Made by a program: the position numbers and the translations under genes. Below the pieces are notes generated by a model that worked only from the letters and a program-made list of their open reading frames with translations, had not been told where the DNA came from and did no database searches. A DNA stretch of 64,000 nucleotides, from positions 29,927 through 93,926 of the forward strand of contig PHBC01000003.1 of NCBI GenBank assembly GCA_002840505.1, in the 5' to 3' direction. Below, in pieces: positions 1 through 9,487 of the stretch. The DNA is from Deltaproteobacteria bacterium HGW-Deltaproteobacteria-2. GTDB taxonomy: Bacteria; Desulfobacterota; Syntrophia; Syntrophales; Smithellaceae. The first letter of the stretch is position 1; each line of letters begins with the position of its first letter.

Positions 1-41
1 GCGGTTAATAATTAAGTATTCTGTTCCCGAAATTATCCTAT

Positions 42-206
42 TCAATTTTTTATATTTTTATATGCAAACAAACTCAAGCCGAAACCAACAACGATAAGAG
101 AACCTCCACAGGGCATATTCATGCCTAAAAATGTAAAATCAAAGAATTTTAAAATCCCTTCCCCGATAAACATTAAACCGCCAATAATCAAAGCATACTT
201 TTCCAT
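42..206 (-). CDS. Small two-helix membrane protein
   Basis: A protein of about 54 residues starting MEKYALIIGG. An excellent GGAGGAGGA ribosome-binding site lies just upstream of this ATG, so it is preferred over an upstream in-frame start. It has two hydrophobic stretches (about residues 4-20 and 30-48) joined by a short loop containing FDFTFLGMNMPCGG, so it should be an inner-membrane hairpin. I do not recognise a family. It stands alone on the minus strand, downstream of a dispersed repeat, with no operon partner in view. Function unknown; the strong ribosome-binding site is the main argument that it is real. Confidence 0.6.
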   Translation of the reverse strand: MEKYALIIGGLMFIGEGILKFFDFTFLGMNMPCGGSLIVVGFGLSLFAYKNIKN

Positions 207-293
207 GGTAGTTCCTCCTCCATTAATAATATTTAAAAACACGGTAAGCCCTCCGTGCCTTTAGTGTTGTGAGTCATAAATATCTTTACAGCA

Positions 294-390
294 TGTCATT
301 TCGAAGTCCCGCATACGCGGGATCATACTCCGCGAGAAATCTTAATGATCATAAGAATATACAAGATATCTCCCGTTGGTCGATATGACA
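294..390. repeat. Dispersed repeat family B, copy 1
   Basis: Bounded by TGTCATTTCGA at 294 and TCGATATGACA ending at 390, which are inverted relative to each other. The interior has GAGAAATCTTAATG and an internal palindrome CCCGCATACGCGGG. Two further full copies occur at 51308-51416 and 60270-60356, and the two ends are seen almost joined at 1649-1668. The structure is that of a small non-autonomous (MITE-like) intergenic element. Confidence 0.7.
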
Positions 391-421
391 AGTTTTCATT
401 GAAACACTACACTAGCTGGTT

Positions 422-1210
422 TTATTTCCCCACCGGGCAGGAATTGAGGCAGTCGAAGCAATAATAGAATACCCCTGTGTTCATGTTCTGCCAGAACTCC
501 CAGAAATCCGGGCTTTTGATCAAGTTGATTTTTTCTTCGTCGCCGGGCGCCTTGATCAGCTTTATCCCGAACCGGATAAGGCCGGGTAGACCGTATTTCA
601 TGTGGTGCACTGCGCAACGCATGACCGCCTCTTCGCCCTTAAGCCTGAGCGCGCCCGTGGGGCAGGCCTCCACGCACAGGTCGCACTCGGAACAATAATT
701 TTCCTTCACGGGTTTGCCCGGATCCAGGTCCGCGCTGGTGAGGATGGCCAGGAATCTGACGCGCGGCCCGAATTCTTTGGTAATCAAAAGGCCGTTCTTC
801 CCGATCGACCCGAGTCCGGCCTCATAGGCAATATGACGCAGACTCAGTTCTGCGATAAGTCCACCGGTTTCTCTCTGCATGGGCAAAGGAAGATAGGTCG
901 GGATCGGGCTGGCCGAAAAACCGGCATCATCCAGATCTCGCATTAAAGCGAAACCCACGCGGGCCAATTCCTCGTAGAGTAGTTTTGTGGAAAACTGCGC
1001 GATTCTGATGTTGCTCTGGGATGCCGCAACCGAGGAGCTGACCATGCGCACGCCCACGATCAGTAAAGATTTGGCTTGGGGGTCGATCTTGCTTATCTCC
1101 TCTTTTGCGCCGGGATATTTTTCCATCTGAGCCGTGGTGCATGCAGAGACCATATCCACTCCCAATTCTTTTGCTCTTTTGAAAATTTTATCGGTAAGTT
1201 TTTTATCCAT
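422..1210 (-). CDS. QueG-like double 4Fe-4S cluster protein
   Basis: A protein of about 262 residues starting MDKKLTDKIF, preceded by AAAGGGAG; the in-frame Met ten codons earlier lacks a ribosome-binding site. The N-terminal half resembles the catalytic part of epoxyqueuosine reductase (AELSLRHIAYEAGLGSIGKNGLL, a family signature, shown here by its first and last residues). The C-terminal half has a ferredoxin motif CSECDLCVEACPTGAL and a second cysteine group CFDCLNSCPVGK. It is shorter than true QueG (about 350-380 residues) and lacks its C-terminal HEAT region, so tRNA epoxyqueuosine reduction is unlikely. A redox or cobalamin-related role is an inference. A distant paralogue lies at 11623-12579. 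Confidence 0.75.
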   Translation of the reverse strand: MDKKLTDKIFKRAKELGVDMVSACTTAQMEKYPGAKEEISKIDPQAKSLLIVGVRMVSSSVAASQSNIRIAQFSTKLLYEELARVGFALMRDLDDAGFSASPIPTYLPLPMQRETGGLIAELSLRHIAYEAGLGSIGKNGLLITKEFGPRVRFLAILTSADLDPGKPVKENYCSECDLCVEACPTGALRLKGEEAVMRCAVHHMKYGLPGLIRFGIKLIKAPGDEEKINLIKSPDFWEFWQNMNTGVFYYCFDCLNSCPVGK

Positions 1211-1811
1211 GTAGATACTCCCTTTTTTAATGAGACCCAAGATTTAATGAAACATAGCGCACTGAAGCTTACAGATCGAATTAATGAAACTAAACTATTA
1301 TAAACGAAATGCAGTAATATTTGCTAGTTGAATTATCTTAGATCGAAGGACTCTTTAAACGACTGATGACTGCCAACGTCCTGACCGTTGCAATGAATAG
1401 CTAATATTTTCAGGACAACGCGTAAACGCAAAACAATTATTTTTCAAAAGGATAACGTGATTAGATGTAGATGCACTTTAATAACGAAAAAATATGATTA
1501 TCGCTATTGGGGTAGTAACTTAATAACTTAAGGGCGTCCCCCCTACACTACTCATGTTAGCACTTCTAAAAACCTAAGCATCAGGTCTTGAAATAACAGT
1601 TTTTCTTAACAATTCTGTATTCCTGTTTCATCACCTATATGTAACAAGTGTCATGGTTCGATATGACAAAAATCTCCACCCACCCCTAAGAAAAGCAGAG
1701 GATTAGAAGATTAGATTATTGGCGGTTTGGATATCCACAAAATCACTTGACAGAAGGATTTTTCGGCTATAGTATGCCAGTTAACGTAAGGTGGGTTTAG
1801 GGAGGTGTAAA
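1211..1811. other. Intergenic region without recognised gene
   Basis: About 600 bp of AT-rich DNA between divergent genes. I see no convincing ORF. It holds a small dyad at 1649-1668 (TGTCAT and ATGACA separated by eight bases) that looks like the two ends of repeat family B brought together. The acyl-CoA ligase ribosome-binding site GGAGG is at 1801-1805. Promoters for both flanking genes must lie here, but none stands out. Confidence 0.5.
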
Positions 1812-3452
1812 ATGTCAGCTTTTGTCCATAAAACGATCGGCGAACTAATCAAGGATACATCTACACGCTATCCGAAAAACATCGCTTTGATTTCTCCGGA
1901 GTTCGGAATCAGGCAGACTTACCGCGAATTTTACCAGACATGCCGAGATGTCGCCAAAGGGCTCATGGCAATTGGCATTAAGCGTGGCGATCATGTCGCC
2001 GTCTGGACGACCAATATTCCCGAATGGACTTATCTGCAGTGTTCTCTGGGAATGACGGGCGGCGTACTGGTTTCTGTGAACACGAATTATCAGACCCATG
2101 AACTGGAATACATCTTGAAGCAGTCGGATTCCACGACTTTGTTTCTTATTGATTCCTACCGGGACACCAGTTTTTACGATACTGTCCGTAAGATCACCCC
2201 CGAGCTGGATTCCTGTAAAGCGGGCTCGCTGGTTTCGGAAAAACTGCCGCTTTTAAAAAACGTGATCTATATCGGCAAAAAAGACAACACGCCCGGCATG
2301 TTTAAATTTTCCGATCTAATCAAAATGGGAGAGAAAATAACCGATAAGGAACTTGATGACCGGATGAATTCTCTTACCGATGATGACGTGATCAATATGC
2401 AATACACTTCGGGCACCACGGGTTTTCCGAAAGGTGTCATGCTGACTCATCACAATATCGTCAACAACGCCCGGATGGTCGGAGATGTCATGGGCATGAC
2501 GAATAAAGACAGTCTGTTGATTCAGGTGCCGTTTTTTCATTGCTTCGGCTGTGTGATGAGCACTCTTAATTGCGTTTACCACGGCTCAACAATGGTCATT
2601 CTGGAATTTTTTGACGCACTCAAAGCGCTTCAGTTTATCGCGTCGGAGCATTGCACCGCCGTCAACGGCGTGCCGACAATGTTTGTGACGATGTTGAATC
2701 ATCCCGATTTTGAAAAGTACGATATGAGTTCTCTGCGCACGGGCATTATGGCCGGAGCGCCCTGCCCTGAAGAGTCGATGAATCAGGTGCGCACGAAAAT
2801 GCACTGTTCCGAAATCGTCATTGCCTTCGGTCAGACAGAATCTTCTCCCGTAATGACAATGACACGGCGTGACGATCCGGTGAAGCTGCGCGTGGCCAGT
2901 GTCGGCAGGCTTTTACCAGATATTGAAGGCAAAATCGTTGATCCGGAAACGGGCCATGACGCGCCCGTAAATGTGCAGGGCGAGATTGTTACAAGAAGCG
3001 CCTGTGTGATGAAGGGCTATTATAAAATGCCGGAGGCAACGGCCGAGGCCGTCGACAAGGAAGGCTGGCTCCATACGGGAGATCTGGGAACGCTTGATGA
3101 ACAAGGCTATTTCAAGGTAACCGGGCGAATCAAGGATATGATTATTCGCGGCGGTGAAAATATCTATCCCCGCGAGCTGGAGGAATTTCTCTATAAACAC
3201 CCCAAAGTGATGAATGTTCAGGTAATCGGCATTCCTGATAAGAAATATGGCGAGCAGGTTCTGGCGGCAATCCAGCTCAAGGCGGGACAAACGGCATCCG
3301 CTGAAGAGTTCATCGAGTTTTGCAAAGGCAAAATCGCGCGGCATAAGATTCCGAAGTATTGGGAGTTCGTAGACAGCTACCCGATGACAGCCAGCGGCAA
3401 GATTCAGAAATTTAAAATGAAGGAAATGTTTGAAAAGAAATATCATTCTTAA
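1812..3452 (+). CDS. AMP-forming acyl-CoA synthetase (FadD-like)
   Basis: About 546 residues, ATG-initiated with GGAGG six bases upstream; an upstream in-frame GTG at 1791 is rejected for lack of a ribosome-binding site. It activates a carboxylic acid to its CoA thioester through an acyl-adenylate. The P-loop motif YTSGTTGFPKGVMLTH is in the first half. The C-terminal domain has GRIKDMIIRGGENIYPREL and the catalytic Lys in TASGKIQK. Length and motifs match medium/long-chain fatty acid-CoA ligases; the exact substrate cannot be read from sequence. It is followed by a MerR regulator and an NDP-forming acyl-CoA synthetase, suggesting an acyl-CoA catabolic neighbourhood. Confidence 0.9.
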   Translation: MSAFVHKTIGELIKDTSTRYPKNIALISPEFGIRQTYREFYQTCRDVAKGLMAIGIKRGDHVAVWTTNIPEWTYLQCSLGMTGGVLVSVNTNYQTHELEYILKQSDSTTLFLIDSYRDTSFYDTVRKITPELDSCKAGSLVSEKLPLLKNVIYIGKKDNTPGMFKFSDLIKMGEKITDKELDDRMNSLTDDDVINMQYTSGTTGFPKGVMLTHHNIVNNARMVGDVMGMTNKDSLLIQVPFFHCFGCVMSTLNCVYHGSTMVILEFFDALKALQFIASEHCTAVNGVPTMFVTMLNHPDFEKYDMSSLRTGIMAGAPCPEESMNQVRTKMHCSEIVIAFGQTESSPVMTMTRRDDPVKLRVASVGRLLPDIEGKIVDPETGHDAPVNVQGEIVTRSACVMKGYYKMPEATAEAVDKEGWLHTGDLGTLDEQGYFKVTGRIKDMIIRGGENIYPRELEEFLYKHPKVMNVQVIGIPDKKYGEQVLAAIQLKAGQTASAEEFIEFCKGKIARHKIPKYWEFVDSYPMTASGKIQKFKMKEMFEKKYHS

Positions 3453-3454
3453 GC

Positions 3455-3628
3455 TGTCATTCCGGCGAAGGCCGGAATCCAGTATTTTCAGTAAGTTCTG
3501 GATACCGGCCTGCGCCGGTATGACGAAGATACTGGATGCCGGATCAAGTCCGGCATGACAAAGGAACTGGATCCCCGCCGACGCGGGGATGACAAAACCA
3601 CTGGATATCGGCCTGCGCCGGTATGACG
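3455..3628. repeat. Cluster of five repeat family A units
   Basis: Five successive short palindromic units of about 27-30 bp follow the acyl-CoA ligase stop codon. Each has a core such as TTCCGGCGAAGGCCGGAA or TACCGGCCTGCGCCGGTA flanked by TGTCA and CTGGA. Arms are conserved as inverted pairs while the core changes, the hallmark of REP-like or dRS3-like elements. Single or double copies recur at 40451-40521, 45932-45999, 47431-47459, 48295-48322, 50268-50298 and 54684-54711. Spacing is irregular and spacers are only a few bases, so this is not CRISPR. Confidence 0.85.
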
Positions 3629-3718
3629 AATAGAGGGATTGTTCCTCCGAACAATCCGGTATAAGGCAAGCGGCGCGTTTGGCAAACGCGCCCTACAAAA
3701 TAATGAAAGGACATCAGA

Positions 3719-4114
3719 ATGAAAACCGTTTCCGATGAAATCAGTATTGGTGAACTGGCCAGGAAACTGGAAATGAGTCAACGCACCATTCGCTATTATG
3801 AAGAGATTGGTCTGCTTAATTCCATTAAACGCATCGAGGCCGGCCGCAGAGTTTATACAGACGATGATCTGCGTCGCCTGAAACTGATCAAACGGCTAAA
3901 AATTATGGGAATGACCCTGTCGGAGATGCAGGAATTGGAAGCAATGTGGACAATTGAGAAATCTAATGATAAGGTTCTCGGGCGATTGCTGGAATTAATG
4001 GGCAATCAATTGCGCAGGCTTGAAGATCGTATCGCCGATCTTAATATTTTGAGAAATGAAATTATGGAGTATCAAAAACGGATTAAATCTAAAATTGGCA
4101 AATCACGGGCATAA
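3719..4114 (+). CDS. MerR family transcriptional regulator
   Basis: 131 residues with GAAAGGA upstream of the ATG. The N-terminal winged helix-turn-helix is clear (ISIGELARKLEMSQRTIRYY, residues about 9-28, then GRRVYTDDDLRRL). It is followed by a coiled-coil dimerisation helix and a short C-terminus with no conserved metal-binding cysteines, so it is not a metal sensor of the classical type. It sits between an acyl-CoA ligase and an NDP-forming acyl-CoA synthetase on the same strand. MerR proteins of this shape often control fatty-acid or branched-chain acid catabolism, so local control of those genes is a reasonable inference. Confidence 0.85.
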   Translation: MKTVSDEISIGELARKLEMSQRTIRYYEEIGLLNSIKRIEAGRRVYTDDDLRRLKLIKRLKIMGMTLSEMQELEAMWTIEKSNDKVLGRLLELMGNQLRRLEDRIADLNILRNEIMEYQKRIKSKIGKSRA

Positions 4115-4339
4115 AACCCTCAAGTAAGTTCTGGAGTTCACTACAATAGTCCCCCTTAGCTTTACACGTTGGATCCCCCTGTACGCTTTGCATTCAGGAT
4201 AATTCTACTTGCAATTTTAACAATCTGATGTTTGATTTCCGATATAAATTAGAGAATATGCATTCAATATTAAACTGAAAATCTGAACATCGTTGTCAAT
4301 ATTGATAATGGTTTGTTTAAAAAGGAGTAACACAGCAAA

Positions 4340-6433
4340 ATGGAGAAGTTTTTCTATCCGCGCAGCATGGTGGTTATAGGTGCTTCAGTAAAGAGAATGA
4401 ATCTGGGACATATAATCGTATTGAATAATCGAAGAAACGGCTACGAAGGAAACATCTATGGCGTGGGCAGTAAAGAAGGAGATATTGCCGGCGCGCCTGT
4501 TTTTGACAGCGTTGATAAGCTTCCGGAAGTTCCTGATGTCGCCATTATTATTTCCCCGGCAAAGACTGTTCCGGATTTTATGGAGGCCTGCGGGAAAAAG
4601 GGCATTAAGCGGGTTGTCATCGAATCCGGCGGATTTAGCGAATATTCAAAAGGTGAGCGAACCATGGAGAAAAAATTACTGGAGATCGCCGACCGTTATA
4701 ATATTCGCTTCATCGGTCCCAACTGTGTAGGCACGGTAAATTTCGATATCAAAATGATGATGCCCTTCGGTTTCTTCCCGGGAACACCATCCGGAGGACG
4801 CGTGGCCATGATTGTCCAGAGTGGCGGTGTCGGCGGTTCCTACCTTAGAGAATTAGGCGACAATGCCATCATCCCCGGCAAATTCGCCGCTATCGGCAAC
4901 AAATTGCAGATAGACGAGGTGGATGTTTTCGACTATTTGCTCAAAGATGAAAAGACCGATGTTATCACAATGTATATGGAAGGATTCAAGCGCGGGAGAG
5001 CGTTCTTTGATCTGGCGCTTAAATCGGACAAACCGATAATAGTCCAAAAATCAAACCGCAGTGCACTCACCGCCAGTATCGCTCAGTCCCATACAACAGC
5101 CCTTTCCGCCGACGATGCCGTTGTCGACGGTTGTTTTCGACAGGCAGCAATCATCCGTGCGGAGGGCGACATTGATTTTATCAGCGCAGTAAAGATTATC
5201 CGGCTTCCGCTCATGAAAAGCAGGCGGGTTGCCGTGCTGTCCCGTTCCGGCGGACACGCTGTCATGACCGTTGATGCCTGCGCCAAATTCGGATTTTCGC
5301 TGGTTGATTTTCCCCCGGCCTTCATCGAAACGATAAAAACCATCTATCACACGCGGATAATTGCTCATCAGAACCCCCTCGATCTTGGAGAAATCTTCGA
5401 CTACACCATCTTTACCAAAATTCTGGAAGAAGCTCTGAAGTTGCCGGAGGTTGACGGCGTTCTGTTCAATCACCTTTATGTGTCCAGCTACGAAGGTGAA
5501 ACGTCACGCGAGTTCTTAAGCAATGTCGGCAGGCTTGTGAAACAATATCAAAAACCTGTCGCCGTAACAGTGATTACCGATGCAGCTGAATTGCTGAATA
5601 TATCGAGGACGCAGGGATATCCCCTCTTTACAACGCCCCTGATGGCGGCCAAAGCGCTCAATATGTCGGCCACTTATTACGAAGAAAAAACAGCGCGGGA
5701 CGCCAGAGGCGAAAATGTTCAGGTCTCTGTTGATCCGGCCGCAATCGAAAAAATAAAAAATACATGCCGGACAGAAAAGCGGATTCCCCTGACGGACGAA
5801 GCTCTGCAAATTGCCGAAGCCGCGGGCATCCGATGCATTTCCGGCGTTACCGTCAAATCCGCAAAAGAAACCGGCAAAATCAAATTTGATTTCCCTGTTG
5901 CCGTGAAGCTTCTTTCACGGGATGCTTCCCATAAATCAGATGTGGGCGGTGTAAAACTAAAAATTAAAAATCATAAGGAACTTGCCCAGGCTATCTCCGA
6001 CATGAAAAAAGCTTTCAAAAAAATTACACCTCAACCCAAAATTGACGGTTTTCTGATCCAGAAAATGGCGGAAGAAGGTGTGGAATGTTTTGTCGGCGGC
6101 CGCCAGGATCCGGTTTTCGGACCGATTGTCATTGCCGGTCTGGGTGGTATTTTTCTCGAAATCTTCAAGGACACAGCTATCCGTCTTGCTCCGGTAACGA
6201 AAAACGAAGCCATGGATATGTTGAAAAATCTAAAGACCTATCCGATACTGCAAGGCGCAAGAGGCAAGATGAAAGCGGATATAGAAGCCTTTGCCGATGT
6301 AATTTGCCGAATGTCACAGCTTTTGGCAACGGTGACGGATCTCGCCGAAATCGACCTGAATCCCGTTATCGTTCATGAGGTAGGCAAAGGAGTTTCCATC
6401 GTCGACAGCCGGGTTTTCTTCAAAGGCAGATGA
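4340..6433 (+). CDS. NDP-forming acyl-CoA synthetase (fused alpha-beta)
   Basis: 697 residues with AAAGGAG upstream. Order: CoA-binding Rossmann domain (FYPRSMVVIGAS, residues 5-16), succinyl-CoA-ligase-like flavodoxin domains (about 150-440), and an ATP-grasp domain (about 480-697, with KLLSRDASHKSDVGGV and EIDLNPVIV). The phosphorylated His expected in the family is H251 in AQSHTTALS. Such enzymes interconvert acyl-CoA plus ADP (or GDP) and phosphate with free acid plus ATP (or GTP). In fermentative and syntrophic organisms they can make ATP from acetyl-CoA or other acyl-CoAs. The substrate is not deducible. The 225 bp upstream holds no other gene and may carry its own promoter. Confidence 0.88.
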   Translation: MEKFFYPRSMVVIGASVKRMNLGHIIVLNNRRNGYEGNIYGVGSKEGDIAGAPVFDSVDKLPEVPDVAIIISPAKTVPDFMEACGKKGIKRVVIESGGFSEYSKGERTMEKKLLEIADRYNIRFIGPNCVGTVNFDIKMMMPFGFFPGTPSGGRVAMIVQSGGVGGSYLRELGDNAIIPGKFAAIGNKLQIDEVDVFDYLLKDEKTDVITMYMEGFKRGRAFFDLALKSDKPIIVQKSNRSALTASIAQSHTTALSADDAVVDGCFRQAAIIRAEGDIDFISAVKIIRLPLMKSRRVAVLSRSGGHAVMTVDACAKFGFSLVDFPPAFIETIKTIYHTRIIAHQNPLDLGEIFDYTIFTKILEEALKLPEVDGVLFNHLYVSSYEGETSREFLSNVGRLVKQYQKPVAVTVITDAAELLNISRTQGYPLFTTPLMAAKALNMSATYYEEKTARDARGENVQVSVDPAAIEKIKNTCRTEKRIPLTDEALQIAEAAGIRCISGVTVKSAKETGKIKFDFPVAVKLLSRDASHKSDVGGVKLKIKNHKELAQAISDMKKAFKKITPQPKIDGFLIQKMAEEGVECFVGGRQDPVFGPIVIAGLGGIFLEIFKDTAIRLAPVTKNEAMDMLKNLKTYPILQGARGKMKADIEAFADVICRMSQLLATVTDLAEIDLNPVIVHEVGKGVSIVDSRVFFKGR

Positions 6434-6510
6434 TTAGAGGATTGGAAGATTGGAAGATTTGATATCCAAGGATATTCCTTGCTCTTTCGACACCATCTCG
6501 AAAGCCCGAA

Positions 6511-8292
6511 TCAAGTAGCGGAATATTGTTTTCCTTCTTTCAAAGTTTCAATAGCGGGCGGTAGTTCGAGTTGATTACTATTATGAACATTACTATTTAC
6601 GCAAATACCATCTCGTCCGTACTTTTTCGCCTGGTACATAAGCTGATCAACTCTATGAACAAAAGCTTTCATCTCTTCTTTAAAATTGTATTGCGCAAGA
6701 CCTATACTGACAGTTATATAAACTTGTTGACCAGGAATCGGGGAAAATACCTCTTTCTTTAATTCATTATGTATTCTTTTCGCCGTTGCGAATCCCTCAT
6801 CTTCTTTGGTCATGGGCAGTATGATTGTAAATTCCTCTCCGCCGTAACGATAGGCGGAATCAGTTTCGCGCAGACATCTTTTTATAACCTGACTGAGTTG
6901 TGATAATGCATTATCTCCCTCAATATGACCGTATCTGTCGTTGAACTCCTTGAATCTGTCGAGATCCAGCAGCAAAAGGGTTAACGGTTGCCCGTGTCGG
7001 TTCGACCGCTCTATTTCTTTTTTAAGTTGATCGTAAAAATGCCTCGAATTGTAGAGCTTTGTGAGATCATCAATTATGCTGAGGTCTTGGTATCTTTGTT
7101 CGCTTGCACGCAACTCATCTTCCGCAAGCTTGCGCTCTGTAATATCCCTGAGCCTGCTAACCAAGTATTCTTCTCCGCAAAAATCAATAGTTGAAGCACT
7201 AATATCAGCGAAAAACATAGATTTATCTTTTTTCATCATAGGTATATCTTTCGCTATCAATATTTCTTTTCTTATTTGTTTTTCCATCTGATTAATGACA
7301 TGCGGCAAGAATTCCGGCGGATGAATATCTGAAACGCTCATTTTCAGAAGTTCTTCTTTTGTATATCCAAGCATACTGCATATTTTTGCATTAACATCCG
7401 AGAACATACGGTTGCCGATATTTAATATGATGATTCCATCTGATGCAGATTCAAATATCGTTCTAAATTTTAAATCTGTTTCTTTAAGAGCTTCTTCCGC
7501 CTTCTTGCGCTCGGTGATATCGCGATAATTAACAATTACTGCGTCAACAATATTATTATTGATAAGATTGCTTCCGACAGCTTCCAGTATTCGCCAGCTG
7601 CCATCTTTATGACGGAGACGCATTTCAGATTGTAAAACAATCGGGGTTGTACTTCTGACTAATGTAATGAATTTATCATTTAAAAATTTTAAGTCGTCCG
7701 GATGGATGAGTTCAAATCCGCTGGCACCAATTCTTTCCTCAACTTTAAAACCTAAAACTTTTTCTATTGCCGGATTTATATATGTAATAACGCCTTCGCG
7801 ATTTACGACAACAATAATATCGGAGGAATGCTCTACAAGAGCCTTAAAGCGCTGTTGTTCCTGGCTTAATTTCTCTTCTATTCGTCTTTGCTTTTTTCTA
7901 ATTTCCGCATCCGATAATTCTCTGGCTATGGCCGGACACAGGCCAGGGAAATTATTCTTTAAGACGTAATCATGGGCACCCAAACGCATACATTCTACGG
8001 CGATATCTTCACCAACGGCTCCGGATACAATAATGAAGGGAATGTCGATATTTGCTTCCTTTAATACGGTAATGGCAGAGGGGCCGCTAAAGTTCGGCAT
8101 TCTATAGTCGCAGAGGATGATGTCCCATTGCTTCTCTTTGAGGGCTTCTTTCATTGTAGAAGCGGTTTGTACCCGTTCATACAAAGGATTATATCCGCCC
8201 TTCTTCAGTGCACGAATTAAAAGCTTGGTATCATCTTCCGAATCTTCAACAATTAATACCCGTAGTGATTTATCATCCATGGAATTGCTCAC
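6511..8292 (-). CDS. Response regulator with two PAS domains and GGDEF
   Basis: 593 residues from a GTG; an ATG four codons later is equally plausible because neither has a clear ribosome-binding site. Order: receiver domain (about 10-125, phosphoacceptor D62 in ILCDYRMP), two PAS domains (about 145-265 and 270-395, each ending in the PAC-like sequence RDITERK), and a GGDEF domain with an intact GGEEF signature (YRYGGEEF). It should therefore make cyclic di-GMP in response to a partner kinase and PAS-bound ligands. No EAL or HD-GYP domain is present. It diverges from the PAS-LuxR gene at 8603. Confidence 0.9.
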   Translation of the reverse strand: MSNSMDDKSLRVLIVEDSEDDTKLLIRALKKGGYNPLYERVQTASTMKEALKEKQWDIILCDYRMPNFSGPSAITVLKEANIDIPFIIVSGAVGEDIAVECMRLGAHDYVLKNNFPGLCPAIARELSDAEIRKKQRRIEEKLSQEQQRFKALVEHSSDIIVVVNREGVITYINPAIEKVLGFKVEERIGASGFELIHPDDLKFLNDKFITLVRSTTPIVLQSEMRLRHKDGSWRILEAVGSNLINNNIVDAVIVNYRDITERKKAEEALKETDLKFRTIFESASDGIIILNIGNRMFSDVNAKICSMLGYTKEELLKMSVSDIHPPEFLPHVINQMEKQIRKEILIAKDIPMMKKDKSMFFADISASTIDFCGEEYLVSRLRDITERKLAEDELRASEQRYQDLSIIDDLTKLYNSRHFYDQLKKEIERSNRHGQPLTLLLLDLDRFKEFNDRYGHIEGDNALSQLSQVIKRCLRETDSAYRYGGEEFTIILPMTKEDEGFATAKRIHNELKKEVFSPIPGQQVYITVSIGLAQYNFKEEMKAFVHRVDQLMYQAKKYGRDGICVNSNVHNSNQLELPPAIETLKEGKQYSAT

Positions 8293-8461
8293 AGAAAAAA
8301 TTATTTATAATACCGTACTGATAATTTGTATCTAATCAATTTGGCGATCAAATGAGCAACAGCAGGACCATTTATCAAAACGAAGCAAGAAATACGCAAT
8401 ATTGTTTTATTTATTTGAACTAAATTCGATATAACAGTACTTATATTCCAAGAACTTATCA

Positions 8462-8479
8462 ATCCCTCGAACGAGGGAT
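8462..8479. promoter_or_regulatory. 18-bp dyad between divergent regulators
   Basis: ATCCCTCG-AA-CGAGGGAT is a perfect inverted repeat in the 310-bp AT-rich gap between the diguanylate cyclase (minus) and the PAS-LuxR regulator (plus). Its size and symmetry suit a dimeric helix-turn-helix regulator such as a LuxR-type protein, possibly the adjacent gene product acting on its own promoter. It has no following T-run for either strand, so it is not a terminator. Nothing else is recognised in 8293-8602. Confidence 0.4.
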
Positions 8480-8602
8480 ATTAACAAATATTTGCATTTT
8501 TAATAACTTATGATAGAAAATTATAAAATATTATACTTGAGCAGCAATATTTTTTTATTTTTGCTTTTAATAAAACGACGTCTCTTCTGTTTATAAAATG
8601 GT

Positions 8603-9487
8603 ATGCTCATGAACGAACATAAAACAGCCACTCCTTCTAATAAACACATCAACAAATTTTTCTGGAACGCCCCTAATCCTATGGCTATTACCAAAGCTCA
8701 GGATGGAACCTACATTGAAGTAAATGAAGCTTTCGTTAATTCTATGGGACTCAAGAAACAAGAGATAATAGGACAAACATCCATTGGACTTGAATATATA
8801 ACTGCGGACCAAAGATTGTTCCTTTCTAATGAAATAAAAGAAAACGGATATGCTCAAAACGTTGAGCTGGAAGTCAAAATAAAAAATAATGAAACCCGAT
8901 TGGGATTATTTAATTCATCACCGGTCAAGATGGGAGATGATGCTTTATGGCTAACGGTTGTAACCGATATTTCCAATCGCAGTCTGGCCTTGAATGCACG
9001 GCAGGATGACATTCTATTCAAGTCATTTTCTGCCATTGAGGGAATAGGTGTTATCATAATACGAGGGCCGCAACAAAATATAAATTCACTCTTTATCAAT
9101 GATGAAGCAAGAAGAGCTCTGGACAAGCGGTCTTTGCAAGATCTATTCAACGAGATAAGCGGTCGTGAATCGGCATATTTCAGCACCGCAACCGGATGTT
9201 ATCATGTCAAAACAATTTCATCCTGCCATTGTTCTTCGTTAAAAATCATTTTGCTGGAACGGATGTCTCATTTGATATTCATGAAAGAGAAACTAAAAAA
9301 ATATGAACTGACTACCAGACAACAAGAAATAGCTCTTTTAGCCGCAATCGGACATTCCAACAACGAAATTGCCAAAATACTTTTCATTTCTGAATATACT
9401 GTAAAAGATCACTTGAAAGAAATTTTTCAAAGAATCGGCATCTGCAAACGAAGCGAACTTTGTCCCAGGATATTAGAACTGCGATGA
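8603..9487 (+). CDS. PAS domain LuxR-type regulator
   Basis: 294 residues; ATGs at 8603 and 8609 are both possible starts and neither has a strong ribosome-binding site. Residues about 15-125 form a PAS domain (FFWNAPNPMAITKAQDGTY and VNEAFVNSMGL). The C-terminal 60 residues are a LuxR/FixJ helix-turn-helix (LTTRQQEIALLAAIGHSNNE, then ISEYTVKDHLKEIFQRIGI). The middle segment has several cysteines (CYHVKTISSCHCSS) of unknown role. It is a one-component sensor-regulator of unknown ligand. It precedes the patatin-like gene by 159 bp on the same strand, so control of that gene is a possibility. Confidence 0.85.
   Translation: MLMNEHKTATPSNKHINKFFWNAPNPMAITKAQDGTYIEVNEAFVNSMGLKKQEIIGQTSIGLEYITADQRLFLSNEIKENGYAQNVELEVKIKNNETRLGLFNSSPVKMGDDALWLTVVTDISNRSLALNARQDDILFKSFSAIEGIGVIIIRGPQQNINSLFINDEARRALDKRSLQDLFNEISGRESAYFSTATGCYHVKTISSCHCSSLKIILLERMSHLIFMKEKLKKYELTTRQQEIALLAAIGHSNNEIAKILFISEYTVKDHLKEIFQRIGICKRSELCPRILELR

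Noticed and set aside
1690..1740. Repeat shared with 6433-6475 (GATTAGAAGATTAGATT, GGATATCCA)
   Set aside because: The two segments share a few short purine-rich words, but alignment breaks down quickly; low complexity explains it.
2913..3446. 177-codon minus-strand frame opposite the acyl-CoA ligase
   Set aside because: It lies entirely inside a clearly coding gene, has no ribosome-binding site and no recognisable domain.
3455..3628. CRISPR array
   Set aside because: The repeated palindromes have variable cores, spacers of only a few to ten bases and no cas genes nearby. They match scattered single copies elsewhere in the window.
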